12,655 nt of DNA from Chitinophagales bacterium (GCA_013298445.1 JAAFHQ010000077.1:1-12655), one strand, 5' to 3'. Counted from the first letter of the stretch, positions 1 to 7,501 are shown. Notes: a model not told the origin generated them from the letters alone. Made by a program: numbers and translations.

Positions 1-2
1 CT

Positions 3-63
3 GGCTGCCCGGCGGGCAGCTATCTACAAGATTTTGTCAAAGATAGCTGCCCGCCGGGCAGCC
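3..63. repeat. Long GC-rich inverted repeat H1
   Basis: Two 23-base arms (3-25 and 41-63) are perfect reverse complements around a 15-base loop (26-40). Each arm itself contains a 17-base palindrome, GCTGCCCGCCGGGCAGC or its complement, so the DNA could form either one long hairpin or two small ones. It lies 77 bases past the stop of the minus-strand desaturase gene. On that strand the loop reads TTGACAAAATCTTGT. No T-run follows the stem, so it is not a textbook intrinsic terminator, although a stem this strong could still stop transcription or protect a 3' end. The repeat is seen directly; a role as a dispersed intergenic element is inferred. Confidence 0.9.
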
Positions 64-100
64 GCAACAATATCCCGATTACCTTGAATCTACCAAGATG

Positions 101-117
101 GCTGCCCTCCAGGCAGC
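101..117. repeat. Degenerate small palindrome related to the H1 arm
   Basis: GCTGCC and GGCAGC flank a 5-base spacer (107-111). The sequence resembles the palindromic core of H1 (GCTGCCC...GGGCAGC), 38 bases beyond its right edge. It sits 23 bases past the end of the minus-strand desaturase gene and could form a short hairpin in that gene's 3' UTR. No U-tract follows, so calling it a terminator would be speculative. It may be a decayed third copy of the H1 unit. Confidence 0.5.
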
Positions 118-140
118 AAAACACCTCGTCTGGGATTTAT

Positions 141-1046
141 TCATCCTTCAATCGAAACAGCCTCACTCAGCGGCAAAGCCTGACAGGTCAAAATATAACC
201 CGCTGCCACTTCCGCATCGGTCAGCGCACCCTGTTTTTGCAATTGAACACTACCACTGGTGCAGTGCAGTTTGCAAGTGCCACAAAGACCTCGCTTGCAG
301 GAATGAGGCAAGGGGATCTGCTGGGCCAATGCCGCTTGTAAGATGGTTTCAGCATCGCCTACTTCAAAATGGTAGACGCTCTTGTCAATTTGGGCGGTAA
401 CTTTTGCCTTTACAGCATTGCCTTGAGCGTTTTTAGCATCCAGCACAGAAGTTTGTTCCTGTGTTGGTTTTCGATTAAAAATCGCTTCGTAACGCGTTTC
501 GTAATCTTTGAATTCAGTGCCCATCCATTTGTCCCACCAGGTAAAGTACAGGGCATAGTTACCATCAAAGAACTGGTGGTGCATGTTGTGATGAGTGGAG
601 GGCGTTTTGTATTTTAAGATGGGGATTTTGGTCCACCCTTTAGGATACACTTCGTACCCCAAATGCCCGACCACATTGTTGAGCATATCATACAGTTGCC
701 AGGCAATGATTACTCCGATGTGTAGAGGGAATATAAAGGGCAACAAAAAGCCCATCGCATTTTCCACCAGTGCTTCGGATGGATGAAAAGAAAAAGAAGT
801 GAGGGGCGAAGGGTCGGTGCTTTCGTGGTGTACCCGGTGAAAAAAAGGATACAGTTTAGGGTGGTGCATGGCGCGGTGTGACCAGTAAAAAAAGGTATCA
901 TTGAGAAACAGCAGCAAGACAAAACTCAGGGGCAACCACCACCATCCGTATTGATCGGGCTGTGAATACAAGCGGGTATAACCTCGCGATTGCAGATACA
1001 AGAGCACGATGTCCATCCCCGCAAAGACAAGCAGGGTGACTGCCAT
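141..1046 (-). CDS. Fatty acid hydroxylase/sterol desaturase with C-terminal 2Fe-2S ferredoxin domain, 5'-truncated
   Basis: This is an integral-membrane di-iron oxygenase of the fatty acid hydroxylase superfamily, fused to a plant-type ferredoxin that probably delivers electrons to it. Counting from the ATG at 1046 (301 residues), the histidine boxes are HRAMHH (57-62), HRVHH (70-74) and THHNMHH (about 151-157), between hydrophobic segments. The ferredoxin cluster cysteines are C250, C255, C258 and C288, a C-x4-C-x2-C-x29-C pattern. The frame is open up to 1169, but upstream of about 1046 the DNA encodes an M14 peptidase in another frame, so those residues are a shadow. Family members normally have another N-terminal membrane segment, which seems lost here. 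The substrate (sterol, hopanoid, fatty acid or carotenoid) cannot be told. With its promoter and N-terminus replaced, the gene may not be functional. Confidence 0.8.
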   Translation of the reverse strand: MAVTLLVFAGMDIVLLYLQSRGYTRLYSQPDQYGWWWLPLSFVLLLFLNDTFFYWSHRAMHHPKLYPFFHRVHHESTDPSPLTSFSFHPSEALVENAMGFLLPFIFPLHIGVIIAWQLYDMLNNVVGHLGYEVYPKGWTKIPILKYKTPSTHHNMHHQFFDGNYALYFTWWDKWMGTEFKDYETRYEAIFNRKPTQEQTSVLDAKNAQGNAVKAKVTAQIDKSVYHFEVGDAETILQAALAQQIPLPHSCKRGLCGTCKLHCTSGSVQLQKQGALTDAEVAAGYILTCQALPLSEAVSIEG

Positions 1047-1284
1047 CGAGTCCAGCCACCAGCAACAATGCGGGTTTGCTAGCTGGGTTGCCTTGGGAAA
1101 GGGTGAGTAGCCAAAGGTCTTTGCCCCCTGCACTTTTGCCAGCAGAACTGACACTGGCCAGGCTGGCATTTTTACTGGCCAAATCCTTGACGCGGGTAGT
1201 CAGTTGTGGGAAAGTGGAGTAGGTCTTTTGGGCGCATAAACTGCCCCAAAAGCCACATAGAATGAGTAAAGCTAGAAGCCTCAT
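1030..1284 (-). pseudogene. 5' fragment of a secreted M14-family zinc carboxypeptidase
   Basis: From ATG 1284 the frame encodes a signal peptide (MRLLALLILCGFWGSLCAQ), then a region typical of the start of Bacteroidota M14 peptidases: a segment GKDLWLLTL followed by the strand and loop LLLVAGLDGSHPA. The family match stops after about 85 residues, near base 1030. The frame continues as unrelated sequence to a stop at 898 while the desaturase reads in a different frame. M14 enzymes of this type are normally several hundred residues long. The zinc-binding HxxE, the distal His and the catalytic Glu are all missing, so this is a remnant. A longer open frame reaches back to 1431, but the signal peptide marks 1284 as the true start. 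M14 assignment is from recognised motifs, not a search. Confidence 0.7.
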
Positions 1285-1458
1285 GTGTACGAGTTTAACA
1301 GATTTTTGGTTAGGACGAGGTCCATCAATTGGGTAAATATGGGGAAAGGGAATGGGATGTGCAAGGAGACTTGCTCGTGGAAGGATGAATAGCATTATTC
1401 TGATTGGATCAATAGGGCAGAAATAGACCAACTGCGTTGGGGAAAAAGGAAGGTGCTT

Positions 1459-2418
1459 TTAGTTGCTGAATTTTTCCTGGTAAATACGGACAGTTTCTAA
1501 GGCCGTTTCTTCCGACATTCCTTCTGATTGTAAATGAGTGAGAATGAGTTTATGTACTTGCTCTATGGGCAAATCTACAAGCATGGATATTTTTTCGAGT
1601 GAGAACTCCTGGGTTGACCAAATGTTTAGGATAACCTTAAGCTTTCCTTGTTCAATTCCTTGTTCAATTCCTTGCTGTTTAACATCTTCTAAAATTGCTT
1701 CGCGAAGTCCCATAGTTGTAACTGTGTTTGAGATGGTGAGTAAATCCTGTTCAAAAATAGCACTTATTTCTGAATTTGTAAAGGGGACGAAATAGTGGAT
1801 GAAATCGATGATCAAACTAATCTTTTTCCGTGGAATATTCCGCGCTTTGAGCCGTTGGATCATATCCAGCTTTAGCAAACGTAAACTTTGGTCATCCACC
1901 TGGCGATTTAAATGTTGTCAGGCCGCCTCCATTACTGCAGCAAATGGATTGGGGTCTTTGGCCAACTCTGCTGGAGCGTGATCCCGTAATACGTAAGTGT
2001 TGAATTCGTAAGTTAGTTTGGTTCCAAAAAACGCTTCTTGGAAGGCTTTAAAATGGTAAGTTCGATCCCAATCAGTATAGATCGCTAAACCGATCACTTG
2101 GCGCTGGAACCTGTCGCGAATGCGGTAGATACACTCAAACATACGTTGTGCAAAAAAGGGATCTTGGTATCCTTGTACTTCTACATGGATTAAAAACCAG
2201 ACCTCTTTGCCGTCTTTAAGGTAAACCTTTATCAACTTGTCTGCGTGCCGACGGTGCCCTGGGCTATCAGGGATGAGTTTTTGTAGCTCAGTGTCTAAAA
2301 ACTCAATTCCGCGGTCAAAGTCTACCACTTTTACTAAGTCTGGAAAAAAGTAAGCAAGAAAATCATCAATGAGGCTTTCGATGATGCCTTTCCATAGGGC
2401 GTCTTTGGAAACTTGCAT
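1459..2418 (-). pseudogene. Rpn-family PD-(D/E)XK nuclease/putative transposase, split by an in-frame TGA
   Basis: The first part (2418 to 1918, 166 residues) carries the nuclease core: D60 in HADKLIKV, and E80 and Q82 in WFLIHVEVQG, the D-x19-E-x-Q form of the PD-(D/E)XK site common in this family. After a TGA at 1918-1920 the same frame stays open to the stop at 1459. It encodes the usual C-terminal half, with LDMIQRLKARNIPRKKI and a QQGIEQGIEQGK repeat. Without the TGA the product would be about 318 residues, normal for the family. There is no frameshift, so one base change explains the break. Rpn proteins are linked to recombination and DNA cleavage and are often present in many diverging copies. 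The 166-residue piece holds the catalytic residues and might still be made. A downstream GTG at 1899 could restart the C-terminal half. Confidence 0.82.
1646..1674. repeat. 12-bp tandem repeat inside the Rpn gene
   Basis: CCTTGTTCAATT occurs twice in perfect tandem (1646-1657 and 1658-1669), followed by a partial third copy beginning CCTTG. On the minus strand it encodes the repeated tetrapeptide EQGI. The unit is a multiple of three, so gain or loss of copies would not shift the frame. Such EQG-rich linkers are common before the C-terminal region of Rpn-type proteins. Confidence 0.8.
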
Positions 2419-2606
2419 GATTTGATTTTTGACGCAATTTAAAGTTTTTATTTTTATTTAATAATATTTTGTGTTAAAAAATGAATTCGCACCTAATTTT
2501 AGCTACGCTCCAATTAAAAACTAAATAATCTTTGTGTTTTATTCTATAATCCAGATTTAAATTTTAATTATATTGTGATCCTCAAAATAACCTTAAATCG
2601 TGAAAA
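2419..2606. promoter_or_regulatory. AT-rich divergent intergenic region
   Basis: This 188-base gap separates the minus-strand Rpn gene from the plus-strand small membrane protein, so it should carry promoters in both directions. It is far richer in A and T than the flanking genes. The Bacteroidota -7 consensus is TAnnTTTG; the nearest plus-strand match I see is TAATCTTTG at 2526-2534, with one extra base and no convincing -33 TTG at the right distance. I find no ORF, RNA or strong repeat here. The promoter role is inferred from gene orientation. Confidence 0.35.
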
Positions 2607-2864
2607 ATGGAACCAAACACCTCCAATCAAGGCAATGCGCCAAACGAATCCACCACAGACGCCACCAAAGAAAAAAACATCCGCCTCTTCCAACGGGGCC
2701 TAACCTGGATGGCTGTTGGCGTCGGGATCATGGGCCTGAGTTTTATGATCCAGTTTTTGCTTTTTCAATCCGATGACCGCTCATTTATTGTACCAATGTA
2801 TGTATTAACGACCCTTGGCTCCCTTTGTGTCATGAAGGGTTTAGTCGATGCGTTTGGCTTTTGA
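2607..2864 (+). CDS. Small two-TM membrane protein of unknown function
   Basis: The 85-residue product has a polar N-terminal tail rich in N, T, E and K (about residues 1-28). A hydrophobic segment (about 34-53, LTWMAVGVGIMGLSFMIQFL) follows, then a short charged loop (SDDRS) and a second hydrophobic segment (about 60-80). This looks like an inner-membrane helical hairpin. I recognise no named family. The start is ATG at 2607, and no Shine-Dalgarno is visible, as is usual in this phylum. It stands alone, with a gap of about 150 bases before the next plus-strand gene. That it is a real gene is supported by the coherent topology, its isolation between non-coding gaps and the absence of a competing frame. 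Confidence 0.65.
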   Translation: MEPNTSNQGNAPNESTTDATKEKNIRLFQRGLTWMAVGVGIMGLSFMIQFLLFQSDDRSFIVPMYVLTTLGSLCVMKGLVDAFGF

Positions 2865-3011
2865 CGCATTGTTGATTCTCTAAAATCTACCCACCTTTTT
2901 TAGCCTTGCCAAAATAAATATGGCCTTTGTTTTGCATTATTTTAGATAATTCCGTTCTTGCAGCAGAATGGCAAATGCTATTCTTACTTGTAATCATCAA
3001 AACAAGGTGCA

Positions 3012-3557
3012 TTGAACAAGTTCAGGCAATCCCTAAGATCAATTGGCGCTTGGCTACTTATCCTGCTCATCGTGGTGCAGTGGATAGGAGGGCGGGTGTT
3101 TATCAATGTGGTCTACACTGCCCGGATCGAGCACCTGATGAACGCCAAAGAAACCGCGATTGCCCAGAAGCTCAAAGCCGAAATCGGGATAACCGCCAAC
3201 GTAAAAATTCAAGACAAAAAAGACCTCAAGGTCGTTCAGGGGATGGGTTATGGCGCTCCCTTCCTCTTCTCGGAAGAAACCGATGGGGAAACCCAATACT
3301 ACACCGTTGACGCCAAATCTCCACATGGCCTTCGCCACGAATACAAGGTTGACCAGCCGCAAAACCAGGAAGATCGTTCAGCACCTAAAACTTTGACGGA
3401 GCGCTTTTTCTCCGACTTTTGCTTTGAAGAACACCTCATCCTGGACATTAACCCAATTTTTGACCATTGCACAAAAACTGCTCAACCGCTTATTTCTAAA
3501 GATTTAATCGATTTGTCTGACCTTTCCATCCTTACTCCACCGCCGCAGTTGGCCTGA
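3012..3557 (+). CDS. Membrane-anchored protein of unknown function
   Basis: The 181-residue product begins with a basic stretch (NKFRQSLR) and one hydrophobic segment (about residues 11-28). The rest is hydrophilic, probably outside the membrane, with a Lys-rich part near 60-75. I do not recognise a domain. The only start in frame before the membrane segment is TTG at 3012, since a TAA lies at 2991-2993 and no ATG falls between them; an ATG further in would remove the anchor. It lies 83 bases ahead of the beta-barrel gene on the same strand, so it may be the first gene of the operon that ends at 6121. By analogy with other short single-anchor proteins encoded beside outer-membrane barrels, it could help assemble or regulate the system, but nothing in the sequence proves this. 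Confidence 0.6.
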   Translation: MNKFRQSLRSIGAWLLILLIVVQWIGGRVFINVVYTARIEHLMNAKETAIAQKLKAEIGITANVKIQDKKDLKVVQGMGYGAPFLFSEETDGETQYYTVDAKSPHGLRHEYKVDQPQNQEDRSAPKTLTERFFSDFCFEEHLILDINPIFDHCTKTAQPLISKDLIDLSDLSILTPPPQLA

Positions 3558-3640
3558 TTTTTCATGCTTTTACATTTTTCAAAATGACCATGCGCTCTTG
3601 AAGTGCCATGGCTAATACTCATTGGTTTAACTTTTTTTCA

Positions 3641-4567
3641 ATGAAAAATCACTTCCAATACATACTCGTGTTGGCTGTACTACTCAGCCAATTGGGCGCG
3701 GCATTTGCCCAAACGCCTGCTGATGACCTGATGATGAAAAAGCGGGAAATCTGCTTGGCAGCCTCTTATGAAACCGGCTCCTGGGATCAATACTGGGAAG
3801 GCACCCGCCTGCGCGAAAACGCCAATGTTGGCACTTTTTCCAGGGAGATCATCATGCCGATGTTTGCCTATGGCATTACCGACAAAATCAATCTACTTGC
3901 TGGCGTCCCCTACATTTCTACGGATGCGACGGGTGGACAGCTGGTAGGTGCCAAAGGTTTGCAAGACCTGGGCATTGCGGTTAAAGCAGAATTGTTCAAC
4001 CGCCAGGTAGGTCCAGGTAAGGTATCCTTTTTGACTACTGCCGGTTTTTCTTTTCCGGTATCCAATTATTTGTCGGATTATATGCCCTTTAGCATTGGTC
4101 TCAAAACCAGAGAGGTCACCTTGCGTGGTATCCTGCAGTACCGCTTCGACAATGGCATTTATGCTCGTGGCGCCTTTGCCCACCTTTGGCGGGGGCAAAG
4201 CAAGGTCGAGCGAGATTATTACTACAACAATGGCAGCTACTATTCCGAGTGGATGGATGTGCCGAATGCCCTGAATTACCACGGTGCTGTGGGAGCCTGG
4301 TTGTTGAACAACTCCTTGAAACTGGAGGCCAATTACATGGCAGTTCATTGCCTTACAGGTGATGACATTCGGATTTACAATGCGCCACAGCCTACCAACA
4401 AAATGTCGTTCGACCAGGTGGGTTTCTTCGGCCAGTATTTCTTCAAGGGCATTAAGGCTATTCAGGGTTTAAGCATCCTGGCCTATTATTCCCAAATCAT
4501 CGATGGCCGCAACATGGGTAAATTCCAAAACGTGGGTGCCGGAGTAGCCTATCAGTTTAAACTCTAA
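3641..4567 (+). CDS. Outer-membrane beta-barrel protein, Phenol_MetA_deg-like
   Basis: A signal peptide (MKNHFQYILVLAVLLSQLG..., cleavage near AFA-QTP) is followed by alternating aromatic and polar strands, such as MPMFAYGITDKINLLAGVPY, and by a final strand ending VAYQFKL, whose terminal pattern is typical of barrels. The overall look, with an early YETGSWDQYWEG segment and then GITDKINLLAGVPYI, resembles the family named for the meta-pathway of phenol degradation, whose members are barrels of mostly unknown substrate. I chose ATG 3641 over the ATG at 3608 because it begins the signal peptide directly; from 3641 the product is 308 residues. Only 15 bases separate it from the haloperoxidase-like gene, so the two are almost surely co-transcribed. 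It may be the outer-membrane partner or exit route for that lipoprotein's substrate; this is inference. Confidence 0.72.
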   Translation: MKNHFQYILVLAVLLSQLGAAFAQTPADDLMMKKREICLAASYETGSWDQYWEGTRLRENANVGTFSREIIMPMFAYGITDKINLLAGVPYISTDATGGQLVGAKGLQDLGIAVKAELFNRQVGPGKVSFLTTAGFSFPVSNYLSDYMPFSIGLKTREVTLRGILQYRFDNGIYARGAFAHLWRGQSKVERDYYYNNGSYYSEWMDVPNALNYHGAVGAWLLNNSLKLEANYMAVHCLTGDDIRIYNAPQPTNKMSFDQVGFFGQYFFKGIKAIQGLSILAYYSQIIDGRNMGKFQNVGAGVAYQFKL

Positions 4568-4582
4568 AATCGACAATTCGCC

Positions 4583-6121
4583 ATGAAAAATAAATGGATA
4601 CGTATCATTTTGGCCTTCGGCCTGGTTTATGCTTTTTCCTGTGAAAAAGATTTGTTGACCCACGCCGATTATGCTGATTACACTTTCGCCAGCTTGGATG
4701 AAAAAGGAGGTTCCTGGAAACCAATCCTTTTGACCGGGGGCAACCAAATTTCCATTCCCACTCCTAAAGACGTCACTTCCGACGACTATAAAAATGAATT
4801 GGCTGCCCTTAAAACGGCGATGGCTAATTTGACCAGCGACCAAAAGAAAGCGATTGAATATTGGACCAATAATCCGGTCTTGCGCTGGAACGAGATTGCA
4901 CTCGAATTGGCGGCCAAGTACAACATCATTCCACAACCCAATGCAGATGGGACCTATACTTTGCCAGATCCGGCCAATCCGAGCAAATACCCGCAGTTTC
5001 CTTTTGCCCATCCACCGTACACCTCACGGGCCTTGGCCTATTTGAGTGTGGCACAATTTGATGGCTTGATCTCTGCCTGGCACTACAAGTATACCTTCAA
5101 TCGCAAAGCGCCATCGGACGTCGACAACAGCATTGTGCCAGCTTATACAAAAACATCGCTGCCTGCTTATCCAGCCGACGGAGCGGTGGTTGCAACGGCT
5201 TCGCGGGATATCTTGACAGCCATGTTCCCGCTGGAAAAGGATTACCTGGCTGCTAAAGCTACGGAACACATGTCCAGTTTAACCTGGGCGGGTGCAAACG
5301 TAAAAAGCGACATCGATGCAGGTGCGACCATTGGGGTGGAAGTAGCCAAAGTGGCCATGGCGAGAGCGCGGACGGATGGTATGAGCAAAGCACAAGCACC
5401 AAAGCCTGTTTCTGATTCTATTAAGGCTGCGGCATTGAAACGTTTTGGCTGGCAATGGGACAATCAGGAAGCGCCTGTTCGTCCGGTTGGTTTGGCACCA
5501 CTTTTTGGCAAGGTTAAAATGTGGAATGTGCCTAATGTGGAAGTAGTACGGCCCGGGCCACCGCCAGCACCAGGTTCTGCGGAGTTTAACGTCGCCGCCA
5601 AGGAGTTGCAGGATATTGCCAAAAAAATCACCCCTGAACAGCGCAAAATTGCCAACTGGTGGTCAGATGGTTTGGGCACCTATACCCCACCAGGGCACTG
5701 GAATCGGTACGTCAAAGATTTATTGATCGAATACAAATTTAACCCACTGCGCTCTGCCCGCACTTTTGCCTATCTGAATATGGCAGTTATGGATGCAGGT
5801 GTCAGCTGTTGGGATGCGAAATACTACTACCATTATCCCCGGCCAATCCAAACGATTCCGGGGTTCAAGACAATACTGGGTACTCCAAACTTTCCTGCCT
5901 ACACTTCCGGGCACAGCACGTTTTCGGCTGCTGCCTCGGAAGTTGTAGCGTACATTTTCCCAAATGAAGCCCAAAAAGCCAGGGACTGGGCAAATGAAGC
6001 TGCTGAGTCCCGGATTTTAGGAGGTATTCACTATCGCTTTGATGCCGAAGTGGGCATTACTCAAGGTAAAAATGTCGCACAATACAGCCTCAATAGAGCA
6101 AAACTAGACGGAGCGGAATAA
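4583..6121 (+). CDS. Vanadium-dependent haloperoxidase/PAP2-superfamily lipoprotein
   Basis: The 512-residue product starts with a lipoprotein signal peptide (lipobox-like AFSC, lipidated Cys about residue 20), so it should sit in the outer or inner membrane facing the periplasm or outside. The C-terminal part carries the full vanadate/phosphate site of the vanadium haloperoxidase superfamily: K413 and R420 in KYYYHYPRP, S442-G443-H444 in YTSGHSTF, and R477 and H483 in SRILGGIHYRFD. H444 is the expected acid-base residue and H483 the vanadate ligand. The long N-terminal part (about 60-390) is mostly helical in look, as in other vanadium haloperoxidase-like proteins. The enzyme could be a halide peroxidase or an acid phosphatase; sequence alone does not decide. 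It is the last gene of the operon, followed by a clear terminator. Confidence 0.88.
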   Translation: MKNKWIRIILAFGLVYAFSCEKDLLTHADYADYTFASLDEKGGSWKPILLTGGNQISIPTPKDVTSDDYKNELAALKTAMANLTSDQKKAIEYWTNNPVLRWNEIALELAAKYNIIPQPNADGTYTLPDPANPSKYPQFPFAHPPYTSRALAYLSVAQFDGLISAWHYKYTFNRKAPSDVDNSIVPAYTKTSLPAYPADGAVVATASRDILTAMFPLEKDYLAAKATEHMSSLTWAGANVKSDIDAGATIGVEVAKVAMARARTDGMSKAQAPKPVSDSIKAAALKRFGWQWDNQEAPVRPVGLAPLFGKVKMWNVPNVEVVRPGPPPAPGSAEFNVAAKELQDIAKKITPEQRKIANWWSDGLGTYTPPGHWNRYVKDLLIEYKFNPLRSARTFAYLNMAVMDAGVSCWDAKYYYHYPRPIQTIPGFKTILGTPNFPAYTSGHSTFSAAASEVVAYIFPNEAQKARDWANEAAESRILGGIHYRFDAEVGITQGKNVAQYSLNRAKLDGAE

Positions 6122-6152
6122 GCGCTACTGTTCTAAAATACTTGAAATGGTA

Positions 6153-6186
6153 GGGCAGAAGCTTGAATGTGCTTCTGCCCTTTTTT
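6153..6186 (+). terminator. Intrinsic terminator after the haloperoxidase operon
   Basis: A perfect 10-bp stem, GGGCAGAAGC (6153-6162) with GCTTCTGCCC (6171-6180), encloses an 8-base loop and is followed at once by six T residues (6181-6186). It begins 31 bases past the haloperoxidase stop and separates that operon from the cyclase gene. Confidence 0.93.
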
Positions 6187-6306
6187 ACTTTAGACGAGCT
6201 CTAAGCAGTATTAAAAAGGTTTCTTCGCATTTGTCACCCTGCTTGCCTAAACATTTCTTGCAACTATTACAGGCATTGTGTATCCTTACCTCAACAACAA
6301 TACTAA

Positions 6307-7392
6307 ATGATGACACGAAATCAACTCATTCAATTGACGGTTATTAGCGTAATATGGGTGACCGCGGGTTTACTGACCGCTTTGTATGAATATTTTTTTC
6401 TGGCCAACTATCCCGGAGTGTTGGAGACTGCCCCCATGCGGGAATTCAATTTGGAAAAAAATGCCATCGCAGCCATGGGCGGCTTGTTTGTGGGAAGCCT
6501 GCTTTTTGGATTGTTGGAACTGTATTATTTTCAAAAAAAGATCACCCGGGAAAAATTCTGGGTAGCCATTCTTAAAAAGATCGCAATTTATTCGGTGCTA
6601 TTGTTTGTACTGCTGCTGGGCATTTCCTACGCATTTAATAGTATCCTTTCAGGCCGGAGCATCGGCGACCCGCTGGCCTGGCAGGAAACTCGGAACTTTA
6701 TCGGATCGATCGCATTTTGGCACCCGGTTTCTCCGATTCTGTTATTGGTTTTACTCTCGTCCTTTTGGCTGCAATTGTCAGAACGTTTCGGGAGCAATGA
6801 ACTGTGGATGATGTTCAGCGGGAGGTATTTTAACCCCAAGGAGGAGCAACGGATTTTTATGTTTTTGGACCTCAATCATTCCACAACGATTGCTGAAAAA
6901 TTGGGCAACGAAAAATTCTATCGGTTTTTAAATGACTTCTTTCACGATATCGCTGCAGTTATCACCCATCATAAAGGTGAAGTGGTAGAGTATGTAGGTG
7001 ACCTGGTGATCATCAGTTGGACCTTCCCCATCGGTTCTTTTGAAACCAGGTGTCTGACCTGTTACCAGGATTTTGAAAAAGTGATCGAAACAAAAAAGAA
7101 CACTTACCTCAGCCGTTACGGAATTATCCCTCAATTTAAAGCAGCCGTCCACTGTGGGAAAGTGATCATCGGGGAGATGGGGCAGATCAAAAAATCCATC
7201 AAATTTTCTGGCGATGTGCTCAATACCACCTCGCGGGTCGAGAAGGAATGTGGCACCCTTGGCGCTAAAATGGTCATCACGGATAAGCTGGTTGATATCC
7301 TTTCGAACCCACCATATTCACTGGAAAAAGTAAGCAACATCAGCCTGAAGGGTAAAGAAAAACCGATTGATTTGTATAAGGTAGGAGTGTAA
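6307..7392 (+). CDS. Membrane-bound class III adenylate/guanylate cyclase
   Basis: This converts a nucleoside triphosphate to a cyclic nucleotide in the cytoplasm. The 361-residue product has four predicted membrane helices (about 8-32, 54-75, 88-110 and 138-156), then a catalytic domain from about 180. Visible residues include the first metal Asp D188 in FLDLNHSTTIAE, the second metal Asp D232 in EYVGDLVIISW, a conserved turn HCGKVIIGEMG, and D303, N306 and R310 in SGDVLNTTSRVE, the substrate and transition-state positions of class III cyclases. No HAMP, GAF or receiver domain is present, so the membrane part is the likely sensor. ATG codons at 6307 and 6310 are equally usable. It lies downstream of a strong terminator, so it has its own promoter, and about 106 bases ahead of the CARDB gene. 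Confidence 0.9.
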   Translation: MMTRNQLIQLTVISVIWVTAGLLTALYEYFFLANYPGVLETAPMREFNLEKNAIAAMGGLFVGSLLFGLLELYYFQKKITREKFWVAILKKIAIYSVLLFVLLLGISYAFNSILSGRSIGDPLAWQETRNFIGSIAFWHPVSPILLLVLLSSFWLQLSERFGSNELWMMFSGRYFNPKEEQRIFMFLDLNHSTTIAEKLGNEKFYRFLNDFFHDIAAVITHHKGEVVEYVGDLVIISWTFPIGSFETRCLTCYQDFEKVIETKKNTYLSRYGIIPQFKAAVHCGKVIIGEMGQIKKSIKFSGDVLNTTSRVEKECGTLGAKMVITDKLVDILSNPPYSLEKVSNISLKGKEKPIDLYKVGV

Positions 7393-7441
7393 TGTGGTGA
7401 AAAAATAAAAAAAAGCGGAACGGAACGAACAGCGTTCGACA

Positions 7442-7501
7442 CATTGGGATGTAACGTCTTTAATCAAAACATCTTTAACCTTGATAAATAACATCCCAAT
7501 G
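7442..7501 (+). promoter_or_regulatory. Inverted repeat that would bury the CARDB start codon in an RNA stem
   Basis: CATTGGGATGT (7442-7452) and ACATCCCAATG (7491-7501) are perfect 11-base complements with 38 bases between them. The last three bases of the right arm are the ATG start codon (7499-7501) of the following gene. In mRNA the stem would hide the initiation site unless it is opened. The loop holds two TCTTTAA copies (7457-7463 and 7470-7476). The repeat is seen directly; a role in controlling translation is inferred. Confidence 0.55.

Noticed and set aside
1047..1169. Start of the desaturase gene at 1169
   Set aside because: These codons are the off-frame reading of the M14 peptidase 5' end and have no membrane segment like the family.
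2526..2534. Firm promoter for the 2607 gene
   Set aside because: The TAATCTTTG element has one base too many for TAnnTTTG and there is no matching -33 element, so it is kept only as a weak note.
4469..5011. 180-residue minus-strand ORF
   Set aside because: It overlaps the barrel and haloperoxidase genes on the other strand and resembles no family.
7426..7438. Terminator for the cyclase gene
   Set aside because: The stem is only 5 bp (CGAAC/GTTCG), with no T-run after it on the plus strand.
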